Assembly (NCBI GenBank): GCA_934446475.1
Contig: CAKSEH010000001.1
Span: forward strand, 186,001 to 250,000
Origin: an uncultured Eubacteriales bacterium
GTDB lineage: Bacteria; Bacillota; Clostridia; Oscillospirales; Acutalibacteraceae
Length of the DNA: 64,000 bases
Direction: 5' to 3'
The notes beneath the pieces are model-generated. The model saw only the letters and a list, made by a program, of their open reading frames with translations. It was not told where the DNA came from and did not search any database. Both the position numbers and the translations under genes were made by a program. Shown here piece after piece: positions 27,422-36,800 of this stretch (the stretch's first letter is position 1; each line of letters begins with the position of its first letter).

Positions 27422-27458
27422 AAAACAAAATACAACAAAAAAGCTGTTTTAATTAAAG

Positions 27459-27574
27459 CTTCTCTCATCCGGACTGTACCGTCGGCCTCGGAATTTCACC
27501 GAGTCAGCCTCCCATATTCGGGAAGTTAGCGGGCTTTACCGCCGGTGGGGAATTTCGCCCCGCCCCGAAGACTT
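27459..27574 (-). promoter_or_regulatory. FMN riboswitch (RFN element)
   Basis: On the minus strand the conserved blocks appear in order: TCTTCGGGGC, GAAATTCCCCACCGGCGGT, AAAGCCCGC, GACTCGGTGAAATTCCGAGG, CCGACGGTACAGTCCGGATG and GAGAGAAG. It precedes ribU and its terminator, so FMN should switch the importer off. Confidence 0.95.
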
Positions 27575-27581
27575 TACCTGA

Positions 27582-27610
27582 ATTATAATACAAAACTGTA
27601 TTTTTGTCAA
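27582..27610 (-). promoter_or_regulatory. Consensus promoter of the FMN riboswitch transcript
   Basis: TTGACA (27610-27605), 17-base spacer, TATAAT (27587-27582), both perfect. It overlaps the 3' end of khpB. Confidence 0.87.
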
Positions 27611-28578
27611 TTTATTTTTCCGTAAAGCGGAATATCACTGTCTTTTTTAGGTTCTCTGGTCGGTGCTGTGGCAACGGTGTTGCTCGGACGCCTGTCCGCA
27701 CCGTGGCGACCCTTACCCCTGCCGTCTCTGCGGCGGTCACCGTAAGGTTTAGCATACGAGGGATTTGTTTCCGAGCCCTCGGGAGATATAACGACACGCC
27801 TTGAAGGACCTGAACCGACAGAGTTTGAAACCACACCGTCTATTCCCTGAACGGCAGTGTGTATTATTCTGCGCTCATACGGATTCATAGGCTCAAGAGC
27901 ACGGCTTCTGCCGCTCTTTATAACCTGCTGTGAAACACGCATTGCAAGCGATGCGAGCGTGCTTTCACGCCTTTCACGGTAATTACCGACATCAAGGGAT
28001 ACCTTATAATATCCGCCGCCGTTATTTGCGGCAAGACTTGCAAGGTACTGAAGTGAATCAAGGGTCTCCCCTCTTCTTCCTATAACGGCACCTACGCCCT
28101 CGCCTTCAAAAATAACTATTGCGCTGTTTTCTTTTTCAATGACTTTAACGCTTAAATCACTGCAACCGAGACCCACAAATATTTTTTCAAGGTACTTAAC
28201 CGCTTTCGCCGGCTTACTGTCGGCAGGAAGTGCATCTGCGTCAACCGCTTTCGAATAATCAACGGAAGATTCGGCTTTTGCCGGCTTCATTTCTTTTTCC
28301 TGCTTTGCGGGCTTTGAGACGCTCTTCTGCGGTTTCGGCTGCACAGGTTTTTTATTGTTTTTCGGAGCTTTCTTTTCTCTTGCGGGTTTTTCGTCCGGCA
28401 ATTCGATATAAGCTCTTACTTCCGCCTTGCAACCGCCGAATAATCCGAGAATTTTTTTCTTATTCTGTGTGATTATTTCAAATTGAACATCATCCTCAGG
28501 ACCTGCTCCGAGCTGAATCCGGGCATTCTCCTGAGCCTCTGTAATATCGGAGCCGAAGCCCCTTGCCTCTCTAATCAA
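27607..28578 (-). CDS. khpB: RNA-binding protein KhpB/Jag (Jag_N, KH, R3H domains)
   Basis: 323 residues. The Jag N-terminal domain (1-55, IREARGFGSDITEAQENAR, KILGLFGG) is followed by a long Lys/Pro/Ala-rich linker (60-125), a KH domain with GVGAVIGRRGETLDSLQYL (about 175) and an R3H domain (YRERRESTLASLAMRV, MNPYERRIIHTAVQ). A basic Gly/Arg-rich tail (270-323) is extra. KhpB binds RNA with KhpA and affects cell-wall synthesis and elongation in streptococci. It is the last gene of the rpmH-rnpA-yidD-yidC cluster. Confidence 0.94.
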   Translation of the reverse strand: MIREARGFGSDITEAQENARIQLGAGPEDDVQFEIITQNKKKILGLFGGCKAEVRAYIELPDEKPAREKKAPKNNKKPVQPKPQKSVSKPAKQEKEMKPAKAESSVDYSKAVDADALPADSKPAKAVKYLEKIFVGLGCSDLSVKVIEKENSAIVIFEGEGVGAVIGRRGETLDSLQYLASLAANNGGGYYKVSLDVGNYRERRESTLASLAMRVSQQVIKSGRSRALEPMNPYERRIIHTAVQGIDGVVSNSVGSGPSRRVVISPEGSETNPSYAKPYGDRRRDGRGKGRHGADRRPSNTVATAPTREPKKDSDIPLYGKIN

Positions 28579-28599
28579 AAAAATGACCTCCTCGGCAGA

Positions 28600-29649
28600 C
28601 TATTCTGCTTTTGTGTTGTTGAATTTTTCAAGCTGTTTTGATTCGAAATCGGCTTGAACGGCAATTTCTTTTGCACGGGTATGTGCAAGCATTTTGTTAG
28701 GTCCGTAGAAGAGCTGAATCGCAGACTGCATAAGTCCTCCCACAAGAGAAGAACATATCCAGTAGAATCCAACGCCTCCCGGGAGACCGAATCCGATAAA
28801 CAGGGAGATCAGAGGCATTGTAAACAGCATAGCCGCCATACTCGGTGCTTCGGGATTGTTTTTCTTTTGTATAAGCATAGAGACAAGGCTCGTCAACATC
28901 TGGGCGAGGAATGCTCCTATCGGTATAAGCCAAAGAGGGGTGAATTTAGAAAAATCAAATGAAAAATCCGGAGTCTCCGTAAGGTCAATACCGAAAAGAT
29001 TAAAGCTTACATTTGTCTTTTCATCCTTAGCCTTTATAGCCGAATAATCATCCGCAATCTTTTTATACTCATCTTCGGTGAGAATCTTCTTTATAAGGTC
29101 CTTATCGACCGCTCTTATAACCCTGATAACGCCGAGCTCATTATTGTTGTTCTTCTCGGAAAGATGATACTTCTTATTAAGTTCATTGTAAAGCTCTTTA
29201 TCTTCGCTGCTTTTTGACTTATTAAGCTCAGACATTCTGGCGGTTATTGCGTTGTTGACATTGTTAACCTGCGTCTTATTTGCGCCTGCCATATATGTAA
29301 GCGGGGACAGTATAAGCCAATATATGCTCATAAGTATTATAAGACGCACAAGCATCGGCAGACATCCGCCGGACATCGAAACGCCCTCTTCGGAATAAAG
29401 CTGCTGCATAGCGGCATTATATTTCTGTTTATCGTCTCCGTAACGCTTTTTAAGTTCATCAAGCTTAGGCTTGATTCTCGTTTGCTGAACGGAGGATTTT
29501 TGACTCTTTATACTCAGCGGTATAAGCACGAGGTTAACAAGGAATGTGAAAACCAAAACCGAGACCGCAAAATTACCGCCGAATATCTCTGCAATAAAGC
29601 GCATTATATATCCAAGCGGCACATTTATGATATTGAATATGCTACTCAT
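28600..29649 (-). CDS. yidC: Membrane protein insertase YidC/SpoIIIJ/OxaI
   Basis: 349 residues, somewhat longer than SpoIIIJ because of a charged cytoplasmic or external insertion between helices (NNAITARMSELNKSKSSEDKE and following). Conserved segments: NLVLIPLSIKSQKSSVQQTRIKPKLDELKKRYGDDKQKYN, GVSMSGGCLPMLVRLIIL and FGLPGGVGFYWICSSLVG. No lipobox is evident at the N-terminus. It inserts proteins into the membrane with or without Sec. It lies between yidD and khpB, its normal place. Confidence 0.95.
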   Translation of the reverse strand: MSSIFNIINVPLGYIMRFIAEIFGGNFAVSVLVFTFLVNLVLIPLSIKSQKSSVQQTRIKPKLDELKKRYGDDKQKYNAAMQQLYSEEGVSMSGGCLPMLVRLIILMSIYWLILSPLTYMAGANKTQVNNVNNAITARMSELNKSKSSEDKELYNELNKKYHLSEKNNNNELGVIRVIRAVDKDLIKKILTEDEYKKIADDYSAIKAKDEKTNVSFNLFGIDLTETPDFSFDFSKFTPLWLIPIGAFLAQMLTSLVSMLIQKKNNPEAPSMAAMLFTMPLISLFIGFGLPGGVGFYWICSSLVGGLMQSAIQLFYGPNKMLAHTRAKEIAVQADFESKQLEKFNNTKAE

Positions 29650-29673
29650 ACTCTTAAGTTCACCCTTTCGGTG

Positions 29674-29907
29674 TTACTTTTTCTTTTTTTCGGGAACCGG
29701 ATCATACCCGCCCTTACAAAACGGATTACATCTTAAAATCCGCCAAACTGCAAGCAGTGTTCCCTTTATGCAGCCGTGGACTCTGATAGCCTCCACAGCG
29801 TAAGCCGAGCAGGTCGGTGTAAACCGACAACAGGAAACCTTTCTCGGAGAAATGCCCCTCTGATAAATCTTTATAAGCCATATCAAAAAATTACTGATCG
29901 GCTTCAT
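29674..29907 (-). CDS. yidD: Membrane protein insertion efficiency factor YidD
   Basis: 77 residues from ATG 29907 ([21 protein letters not shown], the usual start); the ORF back to 29934 lies inside rnpA. The conserved cysteine-rich core is [46 protein letters not shown] short amphipathic, membrane-associated protein that assists YidC. It overlaps the end of rnpA by 17 bases. Confidence 0.94.
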   Translation of the reverse strand: MKPISNFLIWLIKIYQRGISPRKVSCCRFTPTCSAYAVEAIRVHGCIKGTLLAVWRILRCNPFCKGGYDPVPEKKKK

Positions 29908-30247
29908 CTTCACACCAAAGACCCGCAAAAGCAAGTTTTCTTTTTAAAACGGCGGCAACCTCATTGCTTTTCATTTCAAGCAATTTTTTTCTTGCCACAA
30001 TAACAAAATCCGTGCCTTCTTTTATATTTTCGGCACACATATCAAAGGCGGCTCTGACAATTCTTTTGGCTCTGTTTCTTTCCACTGCGCCGCCTAACTT
30101 TTTGCTCACGGTTATACCAAGCCTTACTTTTCCCTTTCTTCCTCTTGCCGAGTATAAAACCAGACTCGGATCCACAAAGGAAGTTTTGCTGCGATATAAC
30201 CGCCTGAAATCATAATTTTCTTTTAAGCTCTCAAAATAACGCATCAT
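29891..30247 (-). CDS. rnpA: Ribonuclease P protein component
   Basis: 118 residues. Family features: [25 protein letters not shown] and the RNR motif region [17 protein letters not shown]. It binds RNase P RNA and helps process the 5' ends of pre-tRNA. Two consecutive ATG codons (30247, 30244) are possible starts; GGGTG upstream fits the second a little better. It follows rpmH as usual. Confidence 0.95.
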   Translation of the reverse strand: MMRYFESLKENYDFRRLYRSKTSFVDPSLVLYSARGRKGKVRLGITVSKKLGGAVERNRAKRIVRAAFDMCAENIKEGTDFVIVARKKLLEMKSNEVAAVLKRKLAFAGLWCEDEADQ

Positions 30248-30298
30248 TTTGCACCCGGTATAGGCAAGCAGGTTCTTCGCCCCGCCCGCCTAAAAGGA

Positions 30299-30320
30299 AA
30301 AGCCACATATAAGTGGCTTT
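30299..30320 (-). terminator. Hairpin between rpmH and rnpA
   Basis: An 8-base stem (30299-30306 with 30313-30320) followed by TTCCTTTT on the minus strand. It overlaps the rpmH stop and may partly terminate the rpmH transcript, giving more L34 than RnpA. Confidence 0.65.
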
Positions 30321-30453
30321 AATAGGTTAATTGCTTTCTTCCCTTCGCTCTGCGACGGGCAAGCACCTTTCTGCCGTTTGCCGTAGCCATTCTCTTAAGA
30401 AAACCGTGTTCTTTTTTACGGTGGAGCTTTTTAGGCTGATAAGTTCTCTTCAT
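30319..30453 (-). CDS. rpmH: 50S ribosomal protein L34
   Basis: 44 residues, complete: [20 protein letters not shown], then [20 protein letters not shown], ending QLTY. This is canonical bacterial L34. A GGAGG site lies 9 bases before the ATG. The gene heads rpmH-rnpA-yidD-yidC-khpB; dnaA, usually divergent on the other side, is absent here. Confidence 0.97.
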   Translation of the reverse strand: MKRTYQPKKLHRKKEHGFLKRMATANGRKVLARRRAKGRKQLTY

Positions 30454-30527
30454 AGTTCTGACCTCCTTTGGGACAAATGCGGCTGCCGCACAAGGTATAT
30501 AAAAATCGGACAGCCTATCAATTTAGA

Positions 30528-30557
30528 ATTATAACTCAAACGGTGCCGTAATGTCAA
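30528..30557 (-). promoter_or_regulatory. Promoter of rpmH
   Basis: TTGACA (30557-30552), 18-base spacer, TATAAT (30533-30528) on the minus strand. Confidence 0.75.
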
Positions 30558-30607
30558 CAAAAATATATCACTTTAGATTTATTTTTTTAATTTGAGTAAA
30601 AAAACTC

Positions 30608-30636
30608 TTGCAAAAGTAAATGCGTTATGATATCAT
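30608..30636 (+). promoter_or_regulatory. Promoter of tRNA-Ala
   Basis: TTGCAA (30608-30613), 17-base spacer, TATCAT (30631-30636), 12 bases before the tRNA 5' end. Confidence 0.6.
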
Positions 30637-30648
30637 TATTAGCGTCGT

Positions 30649-30724
30649 GGGGCATTAGCTCAGCTGGGAGAGCGCTACACTGGCAGTGTAGAGGTCAGCG
30701 GTTCGATCCCGCTATGCTCCACCA
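30649..30724 (+). tRNA. tRNA-Ala (anticodon GGC)
   Basis: 76 bases with CCA encoded. The acceptor stem pairs GGGGCAT with ATGCTCC, the anticodon stem CTACA/TGTAG encloses CTGGCAG giving anticodon GGC, and the T arm is GCGG-TTCGATC-CCGC. Confidence 0.96.
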
Positions 30725-30726
30725 CG

Positions 30727-30755
30727 AAAACCGCTTCAATTCCGAGGCGGTTTTT
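30727..30755 (+). terminator. Terminator of tRNA-Ala
   Basis: AAAACCGC (30727-30734) pairs with GCGGTTTT (30747-30754), followed by T residues. Confidence 0.8.
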
Positions 30756-30902
30756 GCTTTGATCCGGTTTTACCGTAATGAAAATATGTTTGTATCATAC
30801 AGTATGTAGTTTTGTTATAAATACGGAGACTGCCTTGACTCTCCTAATTTATTGTCAAAATTCAATAAAGACAATTTTTAAACCCCTCGCATTAAAAAAT
30901 AC

Positions 30903-31039
30903 TTTACTTTTTTCGGTGTTTGTGATATACTTTATTGGCTACCGTGTACTGTGCTGCGGGCGTCTGCCGCTAAGCGGAATCCTTATTGACCCGTTTGCTC
31001 GGTTCACCGGCGGACAATAAAGAAAGGAAGCAGTGTTAA
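30903..31039 (+). promoter_or_regulatory. rpsO promoter and leader, possible S15 autoregulatory RNA
   Basis: TTTACT (30903-30908) and TATACT (30926-30931) with a 17-base spacer give a transcript with a leader of about 100 bases before rpsO. The leader contains small G+C-rich helices (for example GCGG/CCGC near 30957-30971) and CGGTTCACCGG. S15 represses its own mRNA through leader structures in many bacteria; here the structure is only suggestive. Bases 30756-30900 show nothing notable. Confidence 0.45.
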
Positions 31040-31303
31040 ATGACTATTGAAAAGAAACAGCAGATAATGGCTGAATACGCTATGCACGAGGGCGACACCG
31101 GTTCTCCCGAGGTTCAGATCGCAGTTTTGACAAACCGCATAAATGAGCTTAACGAGCACTTAAGCGTACACAAGAAGGATCATCACTCACGCAGAGGTCT
31201 TCTTAAAATGGTAGGTCACAGAAGAAATCTTCTTGCTTACCTCCAGAAGAACGACATTGAGAGATACCGTGCTATAGTTAAAAAGCTCGGTCTTCGTAAG
31301 TAA
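31040..31303 (+). CDS. rpsO: 30S ribosomal protein S15
   Basis: 87 residues, normal length. [20 protein letters not shown] and [21 protein letters not shown] are canonical S15 sequence; it binds 16S rRNA helices 20-22 early in assembly. GAAAGGAAG precedes the ATG. It is followed by its own terminator and then pnp, the conserved rpsO-pnp order. Confidence 0.97.
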   Translation: MTIEKKQQIMAEYAMHEGDTGSPEVQIAVLTNRINELNEHLSVHKKDHHSRRGLLKMVGHRRNLLAYLQKNDIERYRAIVKKLGLRK

Positions 31304-31312
31304 TATAAAAAT

Positions 31313-31350
31313 AAAGCAAACCGGTTACCGTAATTTCCGGTTTGCTTTCT
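31313..31350 (+). terminator. Terminator of rpsO
   Basis: A perfect 12-base stem (31313-31324 with 31337-31348), 12-base loop, short T-rich tail (CTTACTGTTT). Confidence 0.75.
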
Positions 31351-31381
31351 TACTGTTTAGCCCTCCGTTGATTTTTCTAAG

Positions 31382-31477
31382 TTTAGCGGTAAATTTCGTG
31401 CTTTTGCCGCAAAAAGCACGAAATTTATTGCTAAAACGGAAAATCTCCGGGGTTAATATTTAAAAACAAGGAGATTT
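31382..31477 (+). promoter_or_regulatory. Structured pnp leader: long hairpin plus helix covering the ribosome site
   Basis: Bases 31382-31405 pair with 31412-31435 in a continuous 24-bp helix (two G-U pairs) with a 6-base loop GCCGCA. Just after it, AAATCTCC (31441-31448) pairs with GGAGATTT (31470-31477), which contains the Shine-Dalgarno of pnp. In Escherichia coli a long pnp leader hairpin is cut by RNase III and PNPase then represses its own translation; this leader has the parts for a similar scheme. Confidence 0.7.
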
Positions 31478-31482
31478 AAAAA

Positions 31483-33678
31483 ATGTTTGAAAACTACAAA
31501 GTTTATGAAACAAACATTGCAGGCCGCCCGTTTAAACTTGAAACGGGAAAAATGGCTCAGCTTGCAAATCAGGCGTTTCTTGCAAGTTACGGTGAAACGA
31601 CCGTGCTTTGCACCGTTACCGCTTCGGACAAACCCAGAGAGGGTGTGGACTTTTTCCCTCTTTCGGTCGACTATGAGGAAAAGATGTACTCCGTAGGCCG
31701 TTTCCCCGGCTCGTTCCAAAGAAGAGAAGGCCGAGCAAGCGAAAAGGCCATTTTGGCTTCACGCTGCATTGACCGCCCTATCCGTCCGCTTTTCCCGAAA
31801 GATATGAGAAACGACTGCTCTGTTGTTGCTACCGTCATGTCGGTTGACCCCGATTGCTCGCCCGAAATAACCGCAGCAATAGGTATTTCGGCTGCTATTG
31901 CTTGTTCGGATATCCCGTGGGACGGTCCGATAGCAAGTACTTCGGTAGGTCTTGTTAACGGTGAAATAGTAATAAACCCCACTCTTGAGCAGAGAGCTAA
32001 GTCCGACCTTAATCTTACCGTTTCCTCAACCGAAGACCTTGTTGCAATGATAGAAGCAGGTGCAAACGAAATAAGCGACGATCTTATGTTTGACTGCATA
32101 ATGGCGGGTCACGAAGTAAATAAGGAAATAGTTAAGTTCATAAACGGCATTGTTTCGGAGATAGGCAAAGAAAAATTCACATTTGAATCAAGCAATCCCG
32201 ATCCCGCAATTATGGCAGAAATCGAAGCTTTCTGTATTGACGATGTAAAAAAGGCTCTTGATACGGACGATAAAAACGTGCGTGACGCCGCTCTTCTTCC
32301 TATATATAACGCCGTTCACGAAAAGTTTGACGCCCAGTTTGAGGGCTGCGAAGCAAAAATAGACGAGATAATGTATCTTGTTCAAAAACACATAGTTCGT
32401 TCTTGGCTCAAGGATGAGCACAAGAGGGTCGACGGCAGAGGAATAGATGAAATTCGTCCGCTTAATGCGCAGATAGACCTTCTTCCCCGTGCGCACGGTT
32501 CGGGTATGTTCACAAGAGGGCAGACTCAGGTCCTCTCGGTTGCTACACTCGCCCCGGTAAGCGAAGCTCAGAAACTTGACGGGCTTGACGAAGATATAAG
32601 CAAAAGATATATTCACCACTATAACTTCCCCTCATATTCGGTTGGTGAAACAAAACCTTCCCGTGGACCGGGCAGGCGTGAAATAGGTCACGGTGCACTT
32701 GCCGAGAAAGCTCTTGTTCCGGTTATCCCGAGCATTGAAGAATTCCCATATGCAATCCGTGTTGTATCCGAAGTTCTTTCTTCAAACGGTTCAACATCGC
32801 AAGGCTCAATATGCGGTTCGACCCTTGCTCTTATGGCGGCAGGCGTTCCGATAAAGGCTCCCGTTGCAGGTATTTCCTGCGGCCTGATCACAGGTGATGA
32901 AGGCGTTTACGGCGACTTTATGACTATGGTTGACATTCAGGGACTTGAGGATTTTTACGGAGATATGGACTTCAAGGTTGCAGGCACCCATAAGGGTATA
33001 ACAGCCATTCAGATGGACCTTAAGGTTCACGGCCTTACTCCCGAAATTATAAAAGAGGCATTCGCAAAAACACATAAAGCAAGAGATTACATTCTTGATG
33101 AAGTTATGCTTAAGTGTATTGCCGAGCCGAGAGCAGAGCTTTCAAAATATGCTCCCAAGATGCTCACAACCACAATAAGTCCGGATAAAATAGGCGATGT
33201 TATCGGTAAACAGGGCAAGGTTATACAGTCTATTCAGGAACAGTGTGACTGCACTATCAACATCGAGGAAGACGGTCATGTTTATGTTTCCGGTCTTGAT
33301 ATTGAAAAAGCTAAGCAGGCAATTTCGATAATCGACCTTATTGCAAACGATCCCGAAATCGGTGCTATTTATTCAGGCAAGGTTACAAGGCTTATGACAT
33401 TCGGCGCATTTGTTGAAATAGCTCCCGGAAAAGAAGGTCTCGTTCACATCTCGAAGCTTGATACAAAACGTGTTGAAAAGGTCGAAGATGTTGTATCCGT
33501 AGGAGATCAGGTGCTTGTTAAGGTTACCGAGATCGACGATCAGGGAAGAATAAATCTTTCAAGGAGAGACGCTCTCGTTGAAGTTAACGGTGCTGTTGTT
33601 GAGGACGATGCGGACGCATCGGACAGACCTCAGAGGAAAGACCGTGAACGCAGAGGATTTAAAAAGCACGACAGATAA
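31483..33678 (+). CDS. pnp: Polyribonucleotide nucleotidyltransferase (PNPase)
   Basis: 731 residues. Two RNase PH-like domains (about 10-220 and 310-540) flank an all-helical segment; the catalytic second domain has RGQTQVLSVATL, FPSYSVGETKPSRGPGRREIGHG and SNGSTSQGSICGSTLALMAAGVPI. A KH domain (IGDVIGKQGKVIQSIQEQ, about 565) and an S1 domain (GKVTRLMTFGAFVEIAPGKEGLVHISKL, about 630) follow, with a short basic/acidic tail. It degrades RNA 3' to 5' with phosphate. Confidence 0.97.
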   Translation: MFENYKVYETNIAGRPFKLETGKMAQLANQAFLASYGETTVLCTVTASDKPREGVDFFPLSVDYEEKMYSVGRFPGSFQRREGRASEKAILASRCIDRPIRPLFPKDMRNDCSVVATVMSVDPDCSPEITAAIGISAAIACSDIPWDGPIASTSVGLVNGEIVINPTLEQRAKSDLNLTVSSTEDLVAMIEAGANEISDDLMFDCIMAGHEVNKEIVKFINGIVSEIGKEKFTFESSNPDPAIMAEIEAFCIDDVKKALDTDDKNVRDAALLPIYNAVHEKFDAQFEGCEAKIDEIMYLVQKHIVRSWLKDEHKRVDGRGIDEIRPLNAQIDLLPRAHGSGMFTRGQTQVLSVATLAPVSEAQKLDGLDEDISKRYIHHYNFPSYSVGETKPSRGPGRREIGHGALAEKALVPVIPSIEEFPYAIRVVSEVLSSNGSTSQGSICGSTLALMAAGVPIKAPVAGISCGLITGDEGVYGDFMTMVDIQGLEDFYGDMDFKVAGTHKGITAIQMDLKVHGLTPEIIKEAFAKTHKARDYILDEVMLKCIAEPRAELSKYAPKMLTTTISPDKIGDVIGKQGKVIQSIQEQCDCTINIEEDGHVYVSGLDIEKAKQAISIIDLIANDPEIGAIYSGKVTRLMTFGAFVEIAPGKEGLVHISKLDTKRVEKVEDVVSVGDQVLVKVTEIDDQGRINLSRRDALVEVNGAVVEDDADASDRPQRKDRERRGFKKHDR

Positions 33679-33695
33679 ATTTCTCTTAATATTAT

Positions 33696-33737
33696 AAAAA
33701 CTAAAGTCAGGTTAAATAACCTGACTTTAGTTTTTTA
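33696..33737 (+). terminator. Terminator of pnp
   Basis: A 19-base perfect inverted repeat (33696-33714 with 33717-33735) ending in T6. Confidence 0.92.
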
Positions 33738-33876
33738 CATTTATTTATGGTTTGATCTTTGTCAGCCTAAAATACGAACCCGCTTAAAACAGTGTATTTT
33801 TACTTATCTGTGTAAGATGTGGATAACTGCCGTTTATCGGACAGTCTGTCCGCATCTTAAGTAAAGTTATTCTCTT
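33738..33876. other. Noncoding region after carB: structured segment with a perfect DnaA box
   Basis: TGTGGATAA (33818-33826) is an exact inverted TTATCCACA. TAAGATGTGGA (33813-33823) pairs with TCCGCATCTTA (33849-33859), and outer TTTACTT/AAGTAAA also pair, so the region can fold as one hairpin. CGAACCCGC-N2-AAAAC-N-GTGT (about 33775-33795) recurs at 46388-46409. It may be the 3' end of the carB transcript or a separate small RNA. Confidence 0.4.
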
Positions 33877-36800
33877 TTAAGCGTTGATATCGACAAGCTT
33901 TGTAGTGCTTTGGCTATAGCAGGCGGCGATAACATCCGCCAGTGCAAGAGCAGTATCTATACTCGTCATACAAGGTATCTGCAAACCCATAGCCTTACGA
34001 TACAGAATGCGGAAATCCCCTACCGACGAGTCCATTACAGCTCCGGTATATACGATATAATTAACAGCTCCGGTCTCAAGTAAATTATTTATATCGTCAT
34101 TTTCCCACACATTATGAGCGGTAACAACATCCATTCCTCTTGCCCTTATAGCCTTTGCGGTATCGGGAGTGGCATATATTTTAATTCCGAGATCGGTAAA
34201 TTTTTCGGCAAGAGCGATAGCATCCGAATAGTCGTAATCTTCTACCGAGATAAGTATACCCGAATTCGGTTTTTTCTTAATTTCGGCTATATCGATTCCG
34301 CTTGCCGCAAGTCCTTTATAAAGTGCCTCTGCTTTCGTTCTGCCTATGCCGAGAACTTCACCGGTCGATTTCATTTCAGGACCCATAATGGTATTTGCGT
34401 CGGCAATTTTTTCGAAGCTGAAAACGGGAACCTTAACCGCATAGTATTCGGAAGCTTTTGCAAGACCCGTCTGGTAACCCATTTCCGAGAGAGATTCGCC
34501 GATCATAGCACGGCTTGCAAGGTCTACCATAGGAATTCCCGTAACTTTGCTTATATACGGGACGGTTCTGCTGGCACGGGGGTTTACCTCAATTACATAA
34601 AGCTCGCCGTCCTGCACAAGATACTGAATATTTACAATCCCCTTAGTTCCGAGGCCCCTTGCAATTTCAATCGATGTTTTCACAACGGTATCGGTCATAG
34701 ATTGGCTCAAATTATACGGCGGATAAACAGCTATCGAATCGCCTGAGTGAATTCCCGCTCTTTCCACGTGCTCCATAATACCGGGAATAAGCACGGTTGT
34801 ACCGTCGGAAATGCAGTCGACCTCAAGCTCCGTTCCGGGCATATATTTATCAATCAAAACCGAGTTGCTGATTTTACCCGAAAGGATTATATTCATAAAT
34901 TTACGGACTTCATCCGCACTTCTGACAACGCTCATTCCCTGTCCGCCTATGACATAAGACGGTCTTAAAAGCACGGGATATCCGAGTATTTTCGCTGCAA
35001 TCAACGCTTCGTCAATAGTGTTGACCGAAACAGCTTTCGGTCTCTTTATGCCGATTTTCTCAAGGAAGGCGTCAAATTTCTCTCTGTCTTCCGCAGTGTC
35101 GATTCCCTCTGCAGATGTGCCGAGAATGTTTATTCCTTTTTTTGAGAGGAAATCTGTGAGCTTTATGGCGGTTTGACCGCCGAATGCAACCACAACGCCT
35201 ATGGGGTTTTCAACCTTTATTACATTTATGATATCTTCCTCGGTAAGAGGTTCAAAATAAAGGCGATCGGCAGTGTCATAATCGGTTGAAACAGTCTCCG
35301 GATTGTTATTTACGATAACAACATCATATCCCATTTTTCTGAGCGTTCTTACACAGTGGACGGAGCTGTAATCAAACTCTATGCCCTGCCCTATCCGTAT
35401 GGGGCCCGACCCTAAAACCATAATTACAGGTTTTCCGTTTCGCTTTAACGGTCTTGCTTCGCATATTTTATCCGCAGACGAATAGAAGTACGGCGTTGCG
35501 GCGTTAAATTCGGCAGCGCAGGTATCCACTGTTTTATAGCTGTAACTGAATTCGGGTAAATCGCTCCTCCCCGTCAGCCGTTTTATAAAGGAATCGGGAA
35601 ATCCGAATCTCTTGGCTTTAAGATATAATTCATCGGAAAATTCACTGCCGATAAGTTCGTCTTCAAGCATAGCAGCCTGTTTTAAACACATTATGAAATA
35701 GAGATCGATTTTCGTGATTTTATGAATTTCATCAGGACTTATTCCGCTTTTAAGAGCTTCATACACAGTGAAAAGACGCATATCGTTAGGCTCTGCCAGA
35801 CGGGTCAAAACATCGTTATCATCAATAGGAGCTGCATTTAAAGAATCAAGCTTTATTTCCGCTCCACGCACTGCTTTCATCAGAGCCTCCGTAAATGACT
35901 GACCTATTGCCATAACCTCTCCGGTCGCTTTCATCTGAGTGCCGAGTTTACGGCTCGAACCTATAAATTTATCAAAAGGCCACTTAGGAAACTTGACCGC
36001 AACATAGTCAAGCGCAGGTTCAAAGCAGGCGCAGGTTTTTCCCGTAATTTCATTTTCTATCTCATCAAGATTATATCCGAGGGCAATCAAGGTTGAAATT
36101 TTTGCAATAGGATAGCCAGTCGCCTTGCTTGCAAGAGCCGACGAACGGGAAACACGGGGATTGACCTCAATAACCGCATACTCAAAGCTATCGGGATTAA
36201 GCGCAAACTGGCAGTTGCAGCCGCCGACAATCCCCAAGGCGGAAACCATATTCAATGACGCTGTTCTGAGCATTTGAAATTCCTTATCCGAAAGGGTTAA
36301 AGTGGGAGCCACTACTATTGAGTCGCCTGTATGAATACCGACGGGGTCAAAGTTTTCCATAGAGCATACCGCAATAGCATTGCCGACGGCATCTCTCATA
36401 GTTTCAAACTCGATTTCTTTCCATCCGGAAATACATTTTTCGACCAAAATTTGTGTTACAGGGGACAGTTTTAAACCGTTGGATGCGATTTTAACAAAGG
36501 ATTCTTTATCCTCAGCTATTCCGCCGCCCGATCCGCCGAGGGTATACGCAGGTCTTACAATTACCGGATAACCGATTTTATCCGCAGCCGACACTGCCGT
36601 ATCCAAATCAGTCGCAATCTCGCTCGGAACACAGGGCTGACCTATTTCAAGCATAGTTTTGCGGAACAATTCACGGTCCTCCGCCTTTTTAATGGCATTT
36701 ATATCGCTGCCTAAAAAACGAACGCCGTATTTTTGGAGCACACCGCTCTCAAAAAGCTGCATAGAAACGGTCAGTCCGGTTTGTCCGCCGAGTCCCGCAA

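Noticed and set aside
30778..31020. 80-codon ORF between tRNA-Ala and rpsO
   Set aside because: No ribosome site; it spans the rpsO promoter and leader.
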